Positions 25,970 through 35,244 of a stretch of DNA of 64,000 nt are shown here, in pieces (positions within the stretch are counted from its first letter, which is position 1; the number at the start of each line of letters is the position of its first letter). This DNA comes from Microcystis aeruginosa FD4 (GTDB taxonomy: Bacteria; Cyanobacteriota; Cyanobacteriia; Cyanobacteriales; Microcystaceae). Position numbers and translations under genes: made by a program. A model generated the notes under the pieces. It did not search any database, was not told the origin of the DNA, and was given only the letters and a program-made list of their open reading frames with translations. The stretch lies in NCBI RefSeq assembly GCF_009792235.1, contig NZ_CP046973.1:124001-188000 (forward strand), given 5' to 3'.

Positions 25970-27925
25970 AGGGGAAGCATTGGGGGGAGTGGGACTGGTG
26001 ACAGGTGCGGAGGGTGTCGTCACTGGAGTGGGATCTGTGACAGGTGCGGGAGAAATCGATGGATTGGGAGCGGGATGACGACTTAGGAATTGCCAAGCGA
26101 TCGCGGCAAGCAAACTGAGGAAACCGACAGCGATCGCTACCACGACTAGGGATGAAACTGTAGTGCGCTCAGGGGAAGAAGCACGACTAGAAACAGAAGA
26201 AGATGCAGGGGGGGGAGTGGGTATTGCCGTCACCACTTCTTCTTCGGAGTAGGTTTCTTCGCTGTTATCAAAATCTTGGTCATTAAAATCGAGAATAATC
26301 CGTTCTTTGACCTCAGCATAAACTAAAGGCGTGACAGGTTCAGCCCTAGGAACTACCCGACAATAAACTAGGGCGATGGTGGAGTTATCGTGACCGTTTT
26401 TCTGGTTAGCTAGTTGTAATAAACTTTCCCCCACGGCTGTCACGGTTTTCTCTCCTCGCAAAAGAGGCACAATTTCACTGTCCCAGTATTGTTCCACCCG
26501 ATCATAATCACTTAAACCATCGGAACAGAGGAGAAAAACACAATCTTGATCAACAATCAACCTCTGAACAGTGGGATGGAGATTAGTGGCGCTACTCATG
26601 CCCAAAGCTTGCACCAAGGCCCCCGCGTTGGGATACTGTATCGCATCACGATAGAGGAGATAGCCTAATTTCACTTCCCTGGAAGCGAGATCGTCATCCA
26701 CCGTCACTTGATGACAACTGTGGGCAGTAATCCAATAGATGCGGGAATCCCCCACATGGGCTGCGTACATTTCCTGAGCGTGGGCAAAAGCCATGACGAG
26801 AGTAGTACCCATGCGCTGACGATCTTGTCTTGACTCCTGATCATTGCGTTGACTGATCAGATCATTGGTGACACGAATCGCCTGTTCGAGGACAAGACTG
26901 TGACTATCGGGATAGACTTCAATATCATTCGTGGGACTATGATTAATTTCCCTAGAGAGGGTTTTGATCGCCAATTGAGCAGCGATTTCGCCCCCTTCCT
27001 GACCGCCGATGCCATCACAGACAATCACCAGGGGATTCTGACCATGCGCGAGGGTTATGGCCTGATTAGCCGGGGGATAACAGGCATCCTCGTTGTGTTC
27101 CCGCAGCGGACCGGTATCGGTGCAGGTAAAAATCTCATAGGTGCGTTCTTGACCTCCACCGTAGTGCTGTAGTGCATAATCGAGGATAGTGATCAGGGAC
27201 TCTGGGCGATCGAGATCACCGGATTCTAGCTCTTGGGTTAGGGATGCGAGAAAATCTTGAAGATTAGCGGCTGCCGTCGGGATCAGACCAGACCACAAGG
27301 CCCCTAAATCTTGTAAATTGGGAGCGGTAGCCTCGTCTTTGCTTAATTCTAGCAATTGCAGCAGCTGATTATTCACTCTCGTCAGAGAAGGGTTGAGCAG
27401 ACTAGAGACCACAGCTTTTTTCTGGAGGGGATGCCAGAGTTTGGCCATTTGCCATAACCAGTGAATTTGCCTTAAATCGGAAGCTTGCGACCAAACCTCG
27501 GCCAGAGTGGGCAATAGTTCCGGATATATTAATTCTCCCGTTTCATCGAGGGGAATAGTGCCGTATTCCAACAGCCAGATGTCCATATTCAAGCGTTCAT
27601 CGGGACTGGGAATATAGCCATAGACTTGGGGTATGTGGAGATGGAAGGGTAACAATTTTAGGTAGAGGGAGAGCCAGCTAGGAGGTTCTTCCGGTGCTTG
27701 GGGTGCTTGAGCGGGTTTAGTATCAAGAACAATTTGTGGTTGTTTGACCAAATAACGATTATCAATTAGCTCGCCAACATGATAATAGGTTCTCACCCAA
27801 TCACCCATCATCCATAAATAGCACTTAACTAAAGGAGTACCGCATTTTTCACAGAATCTATTAGTGAGAGCGTTCGGGGATAGACAGGTTAGGTTTTGAC
27901 ATTGGAGGGTTATCACGGAATCCAT
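25964..27925 (-). CDS. PP2C-family Ser/Thr phosphatase with zinc ribbon and membrane anchor
   Basis: 653 residues. An N-terminal double CxxC zinc ribbon (CQNLTCLSPNALTNRFCEKC, exactly 20 residues) is followed by a ~200-residue spacer and a PP2C domain at about residues 260-500. Metal-binding motifs are DTGPLREHNEDAC, VIVCDGIGGQEGGE, AAHVGDSRIYW, LLCSDGLSDY and DNSTIALV. A single transmembrane helix (VVVAIAVGFLSLLAAIAWQF) and a short Pro/Thr-rich tail end the protein. The tail runs to a stop codon contributed by a MITE end, so the ancestral C-terminus may have been longer. Confidence 0.92.
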   Translation of the reverse strand: MDSVITLQCQNLTCLSPNALTNRFCEKCGTPLVKCYLWMMGDWVRTYYHVGELIDNRYLVKQPQIVLDTKPAQAPQAPEEPPSWLSLYLKLLPFHLHIPQVYGYIPSPDERLNMDIWLLEYGTIPLDETGELIYPELLPTLAEVWSQASDLRQIHWLWQMAKLWHPLQKKAVVSSLLNPSLTRVNNQLLQLLELSKDEATAPNLQDLGALWSGLIPTAAANLQDFLASLTQELESGDLDRPESLITILDYALQHYGGGQERTYEIFTCTDTGPLREHNEDACYPPANQAITLAHGQNPLVIVCDGIGGQEGGEIAAQLAIKTLSREINHSPTNDIEVYPDSHSLVLEQAIRVTNDLISQRNDQESRQDRQRMGTTLVMAFAHAQEMYAAHVGDSRIYWITAHSCHQVTVDDDLASREVKLGYLLYRDAIQYPNAGALVQALGMSSATNLHPTVQRLIVDQDCVFLLCSDGLSDYDRVEQYWDSEIVPLLRGEKTVTAVGESLLQLANQKNGHDNSTIALVYCRVVPRAEPVTPLVYAEVKERIILDFNDQDFDNSEETYSEEEVVTAIPTPPPASSSVSSRASSPERTTVSSLVVVAIAVGFLSLLAAIAWQFLSRHPAPNPSISPAPVTDPTPVTTPSAPVTSPTPPNASPN

Positions 27926-28052
27926 GAAAACTGCTGACTCCTAAAGCGCGATTAGTGTAGGTTAATAAAATAGGGTGTTTTTACCCACGTTGACTGCTAG
28001 TCTATTCCAGTGTTTCCTAAATTTTAACCTTTGTCGCTCGCTCGAGAATAAT

Positions 28053-28315
28053 GAGGGTTTGCGGCAAAAAGTTTTTCCTGGGTGTGGGGTGTGGGGTGTG
28101 GGGTGTGGGGTGTGGGGTGTGGGGTGTGGGGTGTGGGGTGTGGGGAAGTGGGGAAGTGGGGAAGTGGGGAAGTGGGGGGACCACTTCGTGCGCGTTGCGG
28201 GGGGAAGTGGAGCATTTGGATGAAATTTCCCTAAACCCCTAAATCCCTATCACCCCAAAACCCTATCACCCCAAAACCCTATCACCCCAAAACCCTATCA
28301 CCCTATCTCCTGACA
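28053..28315. repeat. MITE fragment fused to 7-base microsatellites
   Basis: AGGGTTTGCGGCAAAAAG (MITE end) runs into about nine GTGTGGG units, then four GGGAAGT units (28140-28178), and after 40 bases CCCTATCACCCCAAAA repeats (28230-28315). The 39-bp between-run GGACCACTTCGTGCGCG piece is unassigned. This fills the space between the PP2C and GNAT genes. Confidence 0.85.
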
Positions 28316-28319
28316 GTTT

Positions 28320-28775
28320 CTAAATATTTTTCCACATCAGCAAAGAGCGAGTTTGAAAGCCGAGATTTTGGTAGAGATTGAGAGCATTGTCGTTATTGAT
28401 GAAGACTTGTAAACCGATGCGGGTTTGTCCGCGACTTTTTGCCCAATCCTTAGCTCGATCGATTAGTGCGCTGGCGATACCTTGGCGACGATGCTGGGGA
28501 GCGACGTAAATTAGGAAAATATGACCATAGCGATCGCCTGTCACCTGATCGACGGCACTCCCCATCCAGAGACAAGCGATCGCCGTTTGTTGTGCTTCGA
28601 CGATCCACAGGGGAGTATCGAGGCAAAAAAACTGTCTGACTGTATCAGCTAGATGGGAGAGGTTTTTTTGTTCGGGAAAAAATTCTTCATAGGTGCGGGT
28701 GAGAAAATTAATGAGTAGATAGCGATCGCCCATTTTTCCCAGTCGCAGCTGATAATCTTCGGGAAGGTTAACCAT
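28320..28775 (-). CDS. GNAT-family N-acetyltransferase
   Basis: 151 residues. The acetyl-CoA binding motif A is HIFLIYVAPQHRRQGIASALIDRA (Q/RxxGxG/A as QHRRQGIA) and the C-terminal NDNALNLYQNLGFQ motif B completes the fold. Substrate unknown. Its ATG overlaps the stop of the upstream small membrane protein gene by 8 bases. Confidence 0.9.
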   Translation of the reverse strand: MVNLPEDYQLRLGKMGDRYLLINFLTRTYEEFFPEQKNLSHLADTVRQFFCLDTPLWIVEAQQTAIACLWMGSAVDQVTGDRYGHIFLIYVAPQHRRQGIASALIDRAKDWAKSRGQTRIGLQVFINNDNALNLYQNLGFQTRSLLMWKNI

Positions 28776-28932
28776 GCCAAGGATAAGAGAAAATCATGCC
28801 TAGGGATGGCTCAATCGGAGCGGGTGCCGCTAAATCTGCCGGTAAAAAAATCCGGATGCCGGTGGCAACCAGAGCAACTAAAAACACGAAGATAGTCAGG
28901 AGCGGGGCGATATATTGCCGAAAAAAAGCCAT
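28768..28932 (-). CDS. Small single-pass membrane protein overlapping the GNAT gene
   Basis: 54 residues (MAFFRQYIAPLLTIFVFLVA... to SYPWHG). One transmembrane helix near the N-terminus, a Pro/Ala-rich exposed part. It ends TAA at 28768, overlapping the GNAT start at 28775, so the two are probably translationally coupled. No family recognised. It is too short for ordinary ORF cut-offs but has regular codon use and a sensible membrane topology. Confidence 0.65.
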   Translation of the reverse strand: MAFFRQYIAPLLTIFVFLVALVATGIRIFLPADLAAPAPIEPSLGMIFSYPWHG

Positions 28933-29013
28933 AATTATTTGATCTCTACACTGCTGTTCTTTCTATTTTAGGGATTGCCAGTGGAGATATCAGCAATTAA
29001 AAAAAAATTCGCC

Positions 29014-29042
29014 CAAAAAAAAGTGATCGGCATACCGATCAC
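29014..29042 (-). terminator. Rho-independent terminator
   Basis: On the minus strand GTGATCGG-TATG-CCGATCAC, a perfect 8-bp stem, is followed at once by eight T. It is about 42 bases beyond the stop of the 53-residue gene at 29084-29245, which it probably terminates. Confidence 0.88.
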
Positions 29043-29083
29043 TAGAAACCGACAACTAGACTATGACTAAACACCGATTAAAT

Positions 29084-29245
29084 CTAACGAAGGTGCAAAT
29101 AGGCCGCCTCTGCTTCTAATTGACGCACTAAAGCTTCATTTCCCTGCGCTCTAGCTACTTCCAGTCGGTGTTGTAAATTTCTGCGGAGTGTTTCCCTATG
29201 AGCGACGGCGGCTTGTGTTAGGACTTGCTGACGATTTTTGTTCAT
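29084..29245 (-). CDS. Small basic helical protein
   Basis: 53 residues starting MNKNRQQVLTQAAVAHRETL and ending in EALVRQLEAEAAYLHLR. It is fully helical in appearance and rich in Arg, Gln and Ala. Followed by a strong terminator, which supports a real short transcript. No family name recognised. Confidence 0.65.
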   Translation of the reverse strand: MNKNRQQVLTQAAVAHRETLRRNLQHRLEVARAQGNEALVRQLEAEAAYLHLR

Positions 29246-29379
29246 GATGGACAGACTTTTGAGCGACTTAACTTACCTTATATCTAAATCATAACATTCT
29301 CCTTGGTAAACTGTATCTTTAGCTACTGAATTTAGCGTTAAGATTTATTAAAGCTGTTGGCAACCATAGTGACAAGTCG

Positions 29380-30177
29380 ATGACGGAACAGGCAATAATA
29401 ACCCTTACTAGCGATTTTGGACTACGGGACGGTTATGTGGGCATGATCAAGGGAGTAATCGCGGGAATTGCCCCCCATGCTCGCACGATCGATCTGAATC
29501 ATCAAATTTCGCCCCAAGACCTTTACGCTGGTCGTTTTATCCTCCTGAATGCCTATCAATATTTTCCCCAAGGCACTATTCATCTGGCAGTTATAGATCC
29601 AGGGGTAGGAAGCAAAAGACGTGGGGTAGGGATTCGTTTTGCCGGTGGTTATTTAGTCGGGCCAGATAATGGTTTATTTAGTGGCATTTTAAGTCAATCT
29701 CCCGCTATATCTGCCGTTAATCTCAATAATTCTTCCTATTGGCGCACCCCTAACCCTAGCACTACTTTTCACGGTCGTGATATTTTTGCTGCTGTGGCCG
29801 CTTATTTGTCCCGGGGAGTACCCCTAGAAATGTTAGGTGAGATTATTGATCCCGATAGCTTGCAACAATTAGCGATCGCTGTTCCGCAGATCGAGGAAGA
29901 TAAAATCAGGGGTCAAATTCAATATATTGACATTTTTGGCAATTTAATCAGCAATATTCCCGATTATCTCCTAGAGGGAAAAAATTGGTCAGTGCAGTTG
30001 GGGCCAAAAATTATCCCCGCAAAAAACACCTATAGTGATGTTCCTTCGGGGGAAATAGTCGCTTTTATCGGTAGTCACGGGGGGTTAGAAATTGCCGTCA
30101 ATAGTGGGAGCGCCCAAAAGCAATTACACCTAAATATTGGCGATGCGATCGAGGTTAGAATAGATAGGAGTCAGTGA
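29380..30177 (+). CDS. SAM hydrolase / SAM-hydroxide adenosyltransferase (DUF62)
   Basis: 265 residues. The DUF62 family cleaves S-adenosylmethionine to adenosine and methionine with water/hydroxide. The N-terminal ITLTSDFGLRDGYVGMIKG and VIDPGVGSKRRGV, the catalytic-site DNGLFSG and the FHGRDIFAAVAAYLSRG block are all family hallmarks. The gene stands alone between the small basic gene and nadC. Confidence 0.92.
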   Translation: MTEQAIITLTSDFGLRDGYVGMIKGVIAGIAPHARTIDLNHQISPQDLYAGRFILLNAYQYFPQGTIHLAVIDPGVGSKRRGVGIRFAGGYLVGPDNGLFSGILSQSPAISAVNLNNSSYWRTPNPSTTFHGRDIFAAVAAYLSRGVPLEMLGEIIDPDSLQQLAIAVPQIEEDKIRGQIQYIDIFGNLISNIPDYLLEGKNWSVQLGPKIIPAKNTYSDVPSGEIVAFIGSHGGLEIAVNSGSAQKQLHLNIGDAIEVRIDRSQ

Positions 30178-30333
30178 TCACTGATCAGATTTGAGTTTTA
30201 AGGGTTCTTTGTTACTTGATATGGTTTGATCGGGGGGCATAAATCAACCAAATCCTTAATTTGGCAAGAGACTTAATTGATTAGTTCGTTCTAGATCAAA
30301 AACAATTGACAAAAATTGCCTAAGACATCTCTC

Positions 30334-30443
30334 TATAAGGGTTTCATCCCTTATAACCCCCGTCTATTGCATAACACAAACCGAAGAACCGTTTTAAGTT
30401 CACTGATAACTGATAACTGATAACTGATAACTGATAACTGATA
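30334..30443. repeat. Palindrome and ACTGATA heptamers
   Basis: TATAAGGGTTTCATCCCTTATA at 30336-30357 is a palindrome with a 6-base loop. It is followed at 30404-30443 by five AACTGAT heptamers. This fills much of the gap between the SAM hydrolase and nadC. Confidence 0.7.
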
Positions 30444-30450
30444 TAGCCTT

Positions 30451-31299
30451 TTAATCAATTCTCATACTAATATCTAACCAAGTAGAACGGGTAATTGGGG
30501 CGCTAGTGGAAATATAATCTACTCCTGTTTCGGCCACGTTGCGAATGCGATCAAGGGTAATATTTCCCGATGCTTCTATTTTGGTTTTACTATTAAAATT
30601 GCGGATCATCTCCACAGCAGTTTGCATCATCTCTAAATCCATATTATCTAACATAATGATCTCTACCTGCTGCTGCAGGGCCTGATTCACTTCTTCTAAT
30701 TGGCTGGTTTCTACCTCAATTGTGAGAGGATAGGGCATATTTTGCCGTACACGAAGCACTGCTTCTTCAATGCTGCCTGCTGCTTGAATATGATTATCTT
30801 TAATCATAATTGCATCATCTAACCCCAAACGATGGTTAATAGCGCCACCGATACCGGAGGCATATTTTTCTAAAATTCGCAATCCGGGGGTAGTTTTGCG
30901 AGTATCCACGAGTCTTGTCGATAAATCGGCAATTTTCTCCACATACTGACGAGTGGCACTAGCAATCCCACTCAAGCGCATAGCAAGATTTAAAGCGACT
31001 CTTTCCCCAATCAACAACGCATCGAGGGAACCTTCTATCTCAGCAATAACTTTAGACTTGGAGCAGAATTCCCCCTCGGCAACGGTGGGGGTAAAGTGAA
31101 TAGTGGGGTTAAGCAGTTGAAAAACTCGTTCAGCTACGGGTAAACCGGCAATAACTCCCGCTTCCTTGGCAATCCAACTAGCTTGACCGATTTTAGCATG
31201 ACCGAAGAAAATTGCTTGGGTGGTGCGATCGCCTCTACCGAGATCTTCTCGTAACCAGTTTTCTAACAAGGGATCAAGAACTAATAGGGGCGGTAACAT
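30451..31299 (-). CDS. nadC: Nicotinate-nucleotide pyrophosphorylase (NadC)
   Basis: 282 residues. Quinolinate phosphoribosyltransferase makes nicotinate mononucleotide in de novo NAD synthesis. Motifs: EDLGRGDRTT near the N-terminus, ERVALNLAMRLSGIAS, DTRKTTPGLRILEKYA, INHRLGLDDAIMIKDNHI and, at the phosphate site, IEASGNITLDRI. Full length for the family. Confidence 0.95.
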   Translation of the reverse strand: MLPPLLVLDPLLENWLREDLGRGDRTTQAIFFGHAKIGQASWIAKEAGVIAGLPVAERVFQLLNPTIHFTPTVAEGEFCSKSKVIAEIEGSLDALLIGERVALNLAMRLSGIASATRQYVEKIADLSTRLVDTRKTTPGLRILEKYASGIGGAINHRLGLDDAIMIKDNHIQAAGSIEEAVLRVRQNMPYPLTIEVETSQLEEVNQALQQQVEIIMLDNMDLEMMQTAVEMIRNFNSKTKIEASGNITLDRIRNVAETGVDYISTSAPITRSTWLDISMRID

Positions 31300-31370
31300 A
31301 GAATTTATCGAAACAATCGGGACGTATTTATTTTAAGTCTAGGAATATTTGACCTTTTTGTAAACTTTCT

Positions 31371-31937
31371 TTAATCGAAACTTATCCCTTCATAGATTAA
31401 CTCGATCGCACAGTGAAAATCGAGACTAGATAGAATAATTTCTTCCCCTTGACTATAAGCGCAGTAAAACCAAATTTTATCTTCACCGCGACGATAAACC
31501 TCAACACTGATCGATTCGGGAGCGACTAAAACGTATTCTTGTAAACTAGGAATCTGACGATAGTATTGTAACTTTTTGGTGCGATCATAGTTTCCTGTGC
31601 TGGGGGAAAGCACTTCAATAATCACTTGTGGATGTTGAATAAAATTACGAGATTCTCTATCCCTAAAATCGCAACTAATCACCAAATCGGGATAAAAATA
31701 ACGACTATTATTAGCTTGTACTTTCGCATCAGATACATTCACTCGACAGCCTCGCGGACGGAGATGAAGTCTTAAAGCAGTGTAAAAATTCAAGGTAATA
31801 TCATTATGAGGCAGACTACCCCCAGTCATGGCGATAATTTCCCCATCAATGTATTCATGGCGACATTCCTGTGTAGCTTCCCATTCTAGATACTCTTCCG
31901 GGGTCATTCTTTCTGGGTATTGAGGTTGAGCGATCAT
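31371..31937 (-). CDS. Uma2-family (DUF820) putative nuclease
   Basis: 188 residues, MTPEEYLEWE near the N-terminus, then HEYIDGEIIAMTGGS, PDLVISCD, PQVIIEVLSPSTGNYDRTKKLQYYRQI. These are the conserved blocks of the Uma2 family (PD-(D/E)XK fold). It lacks the charged coiled-coil tail of the family member at 15151. Confidence 0.9.
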   Translation of the reverse strand: MIAQPQYPERMTPEEYLEWEATQECRHEYIDGEIIAMTGGSLPHNDITLNFYTALRLHLRPRGCRVNVSDAKVQANNSRYFYPDLVISCDFRDRESRNFIQHPQVIIEVLSPSTGNYDRTKKLQYYRQIPSLQEYVLVAPESISVEVYRRGEDKIWFYCAYSQGEEIILSSLDFHCAIELIYEGISFD

Positions 31938-32098
31938 TTTTCTTTTTCCTTGTCAACTAACTAAATTAATATCCCATTTCCTTTTTATGTTATACCATTT
32001 TCTCAGCCGAAGATTGAAGAATAGTCATAATTAAGCGGTGACTGATTACCCTAATGATAAGATAGAGAGAGAAAGCATTATTGTCGCAGGTCGCTAAG

Positions 32099-32566
32099 AT
32101 GACAAAAACAGTTGCCGATATCATGACTCCCAATCCCATCACCGTCACTGCTAACACTTCTCTGTCTGAAGCAGTGAAGATTTTGGCCGAAAAGCGGTTT
32201 AGTGGTTTACCCGTGGTGGATGACAATATACGACTGATTGGGGTGATCTCCGAAACTGACCTTATGTGGCAGGAAACGGGAGTAGAAGCTCCTCCTTACA
32301 TTATGCTCCTCGATAGCGTCATCTATCTACAAAATCCTAGCCGTCACGAGAAATTACTCCATAAAGCTCTCGGTCAAACCGTGGGGGAAGTAATGACCGA
32401 TAAACCTATTAGTATCACAGCCGATCGCCCTTTGAAAGAAGCGGCCTCGTTAATGTATGATCGTCATGTGCGTCGTTTACCGGTGATTGAGGAAGAAACC
32501 CACAAAGTGATCGGTATTATCACCCGCGGCGATATCATTCGCGATATGGCAAAATCGGAGGCATAA
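32099..32566 (+). CDS. Two-CBS-domain protein
   Basis: 155 residues: CBS domain one from VADIMTPNPITVT to about residue 65, CBS domain two from VGEVMTDKPISIT to GIITRGDIIRDM. CBS pairs bind adenine nucleotides and usually act as sensors. The ATG at 32099 matches the expected domain start; the upstream TTG adds six residues without support. Confidence 0.92.
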   Translation: MTKTVADIMTPNPITVTANTSLSEAVKILAEKRFSGLPVVDDNIRLIGVISETDLMWQETGVEAPPYIMLLDSVIYLQNPSRHEKLLHKALGQTVGEVMTDKPISITADRPLKEAASLMYDRHVRRLPVIEEETHKVIGIITRGDIIRDMAKSEA

Positions 32567-32608
32567 TTGCTTTTCTAGGGCAACAATTAACTAAAAGGTC
32601 TTGAACAA

Positions 32609-32833
32609 ATGAATCAATCTCAGGAAACGGTTACTTATTCCCTAGAAACTATCTTGATGGGGATTGAGGGAAAAATCGATTCTTTACAAAAAGATGTGAG
32701 GGATTTCAAGGTAGGCCAAGCGGTGTTAACGGGAAAAGTCGAGGGAATAGAAAATCGACTAAACCCATTAGAAGGAAAACAAAAATATCATTTTTGGGCA
32801 TTAATTGTCCTCTTTCCCTTGCAATTTTTCTAA
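32609..32833 (+). CDS. Short coiled-coil/membrane protein
   Basis: 74 residues with an amphipathic coiled coil (LETILMGIEGKIDSLQKDV) and a single C-terminal hydrophobic stretch (FWALIVLFPLQFF). It is the Microcystis-type short DUF4164-like protein by appearance only. The end is abrupt and could be truncated. It is 11 bases upstream of the LD-carboxypeptidase. Confidence 0.55.
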   Translation: MNQSQETVTYSLETILMGIEGKIDSLQKDVRDFKVGQAVLTGKVEGIENRLNPLEGKQKYHFWALIVLFPLQFF

Positions 32834-32844
32834 AAACTATCAGG

Positions 32845-33891
32845 ATGAAGCGCCGTCAATTTCTCACTACTACTGCCATAACTGCTGTTAGTTTTTCCCT
32901 AATTCCTAGAAAAGTTGTTAGTAATAATTTTCCTCTAATTAAACCGCCACATCTACAACCGGGGGACGGAGTGGGTATTATTAGTCCAGCGGGGGCAACT
33001 TTTAAAGAAGATGATTTAAATATAGTTATCGAAGCAGTTAAAGCCCTAAAATTAGTCCCAAAAGTTGGTAAATACGCTTTAGATCGTTATGGTTATTTAG
33101 CCGGTAAAGATAGGGAGCGAGCGTCAGATATAAATCAATTTTTTGCCGATGATAATATTGCCTTAATTTTACCAATTCGCGGCGGTTGGGGCAGCGCTCG
33201 TTTATTACCTTATCTTGACTACGATTTAATTCGCCGTAATCCGAAAATCATCTGTGGTTTTAGTGATATAACCTCTTTATTATTGGCTATTTATGCCAAA
33301 ACTGGTTTAGTTACTTTCCATGCTCCCAATGGCTTTTCTAGTTGGCGCACTGCTCAAACTGAAAGCTTTCGACGGGTTTTATTTTCTGGGGAAAAGTTGA
33401 CTTTTAGAAATATTCCCGATCCCGATGATGCTAATCGTTTAATGCAGGTAAAAAATCGGATTCAAACTATTACTAAAGGTCAAGCAAAAGGTAAATTAAT
33501 CGGTGGGAATTTAACCACTTTAGCCTCGATCGCAGGTTCTCCCTATCTACCAGATTTTACCAGTGCTATCCTATTTTTAGAAGATATTGGTGAAGATGTT
33601 TATGAAATTGACCGCCTGTTAAATCAATTAAAATTAGCGGGAATTTTCGATAATTTAGCTGGGTTTATCTTCGGTCAATGTAGCAATTGTAGTGCCGATA
33701 GTGACTATGGTTCCCTGACTTTAGAAGAAGTAATCCGAGAATATATTCAACCTTTAAAAATTCCCGCTTGTTTAGGTTTAATGATCGGACATTTGGAGAT
33801 TATCGAGACTATTGCTATTGGTATTGAGGTAGAATTTGATGCTAATCGGGGAACAATTACTATGTTAGAATCGGCGGTTAGTAAACCGTAA
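32845..33891 (+). CDS. LD-carboxypeptidase family protein (peptidase S66) with Tat signal
   Basis: 348 residues from the ATG at 32845. The N-terminal MKRRQFLTTTAITAVSFS is a twin-arginine-type signal peptide. Family S66 enzymes trim the terminal D-Ala from peptidoglycan tetrapeptides. The fold blocks are VGIISPAGA, PIRGGWGSARLLPYLD and ICGFSDITSLLLAI (Ser region), with the catalytic Glu and His further downstream (ILFLEDIGEDVYEIDR, GLMIGHLE). The chosen start replaces a longer reading that would overlap the gene before it. Confidence 0.9.
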   Translation: MKRRQFLTTTAITAVSFSLIPRKVVSNNFPLIKPPHLQPGDGVGIISPAGATFKEDDLNIVIEAVKALKLVPKVGKYALDRYGYLAGKDRERASDINQFFADDNIALILPIRGGWGSARLLPYLDYDLIRRNPKIICGFSDITSLLLAIYAKTGLVTFHAPNGFSSWRTAQTESFRRVLFSGEKLTFRNIPDPDDANRLMQVKNRIQTITKGQAKGKLIGGNLTTLASIAGSPYLPDFTSAILFLEDIGEDVYEIDRLLNQLKLAGIFDNLAGFIFGQCSNCSADSDYGSLTLEEVIREYIQPLKIPACLGLMIGHLEIIETIAIGIEVEFDANRGTITMLESAVSKP

Positions 33892-33957
33892 AATAGCTGA
33901 CTGTTGCTATCCCCTTTTTTAACTGATAACGGAATATTTAGACTGGCGAAGTTACAT

Positions 33958-34035
33958 TATGGGCGCACGCGGTGCGCCCCTACCATTGGCGCAATAATAT
34001 TATTGTAGGGGCGAATTGCATTGGGTGCGGCTCTT
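33958..34035. repeat. GGGGCG palindromic repeat
   Basis: GGGCGCACGCGGTGCGCCCC, then ATTGGCGCAATAATATTATTGTAG, then GGGGCGAATTGC (excerpts). Near twin of 7808-7905. A 15-base direct repeat GAAGCACGAGAGTT occurs at 34068 and 34140 just before the IS. Confidence 0.7.
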
Positions 34036-34152
34036 TTAAAAAGATGGTATCCTGATCAAAAATCAACGAAGCACGAGAGTTTAGGAGAGCAAGAACAGAA
34101 ATGTCAGAGGTAAGCAGAGAAGAAGGCGGATGTTTCACAGAAGCACGAGAGT

Positions 34153-35239
34153 TAAGTAATAAGACAAAATTAATTACACAAATAAGCAATAATATAGTAA
34201 GCTAGAGAGGCGGTGAATTAATTTCGATTACTTATGATATTTTTCAGAGAAATAAATCCTCTTTCCGCTAAATTACTGAAACGAATTTATTGCCAAAGTA
34301 AAAAATTGCAGGTGCGTCAAAGAGCGCCTTGTCTAATCTTAGCAAATCAAGGCACAAAAGTAGAAAATCTCATGCAGATTTTTCAAGTAAGCCGTAAAAC
34401 AATTTACAATTGGTTTGAGAGATGGGAATCAGAGGGTCTGGTAGGATTGTATAATAAACCAGGAAGAGGTCGTAAACCAACCTTTAATTCTGAACAGAAG
34501 GCCAAGATTAAAGAATGGACAGAACAAGAACCAAGGCAATTAAAACAGGTGTTGGGAAAAGTGGAAGATGAATGGGGAATTAAAAGTAGTAAAAAAACCC
34601 TTCAAAGAGTTCTTAAAACCCTGAAAATGAGTTGGCATCGTATGCGTAAAGCAGTAGGCGGAAAACCAGAACCTGATGAATATCAACAAAAAAAGGCACA
34701 GCTTGAAGAATTTAAGCAACTAGAAAACGCAGGAAAAATTAACCTATATTACTTAGATGAAGTGGGATTTAGTCTCGTCCCTTCTCTCCCTTATGGTTGG
34801 CAAAATATCGGAGAATACTTGACTATTCTTAGCCGTCACAGTCGCCGATTAAATGTTTTGGGAATCATGAATCGAAAGAATCATCTTGAAACCTATGTTT
34901 CTGAGCAAAGCATTAATTCTGATGTAGTTATCGCTTGTATTGATACGTTTTTCCCCTCAGTAGACAAGCCAACAGTGATTGTTGTTGATCAGTCATCTAT
35001 TCCTGTCAGCGATGCTATTCTTGACAAACTTGAAGAATGGCAAGAACGTCAGATTACTATCTTTGTATTGCCATCTTATTCGCCTCAGTTGAATTTGATT
35101 GAAATTTTGGGGCGATTTATTAAGTATGAATGGCTTGGGATAGATGCCTACTCTAGCTGGGAAACTTTTGTTGAATCTGTGGAAAAAATTCTGAAAGAAT
35201 TTGGAGAAAATTATGTAATTAATTTTGTCTAACTACTTA
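34153..35239 (+). mobile_element. IS630-family insertion sequence, complete
   Basis: 1087 bp bounded by TA. The terminal inverted repeats share TAAGTA(A/G)T, then AGACAAAATTAATTACA, 26 bases with two mismatches. The TA at both ends is the target duplication of IS630/Tc1-mariner elements. One intact transposase fills it. The right end abuts a MITE fragment. Confidence 0.9.
34234..35232 (+). CDS. IS630-family transposase
   Basis: 332 residues. An N-terminal helix-turn-helix (QIFQVSRKTIYNWFERWESE) and second DNA-binding helix bundle precede the DDE domain: YYLDEVGFS (first Asp), VIVVDQSS (second Asp; most relatives have DNA or DNG) and PQLNLIEILGRFIKYEW (Glu in LIEI). The frame is intact from end to end and lies within the matching inverted repeats, so it could be active. 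Confidence 0.93.
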   Translation: MIFFREINPLSAKLLKRIYCQSKKLQVRQRAPCLILANQGTKVENLMQIFQVSRKTIYNWFERWESEGLVGLYNKPGRGRKPTFNSEQKAKIKEWTEQEPRQLKQVLGKVEDEWGIKSSKKTLQRVLKTLKMSWHRMRKAVGGKPEPDEYQQKKAQLEEFKQLENAGKINLYYLDEVGFSLVPSLPYGWQNIGEYLTILSRHSRRLNVLGIMNRKNHLETYVSEQSINSDVVIACIDTFFPSVDKPTVIVVDQSSIPVSDAILDKLEEWQERQITIFVLPSYSPQLNLIEILGRFIKYEWLGIDAYSSWETFVESVEKILKEFGENYVINFV

Positions 35240-35244
35240 CGAGA

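Noticed and set aside
28024..28242. Open frames of repeating Trp-Gly-Val-Gly or His-Pro-Thr residues
   Set aside because: They are translations of the 7-base microsatellite, without start context or conservation.
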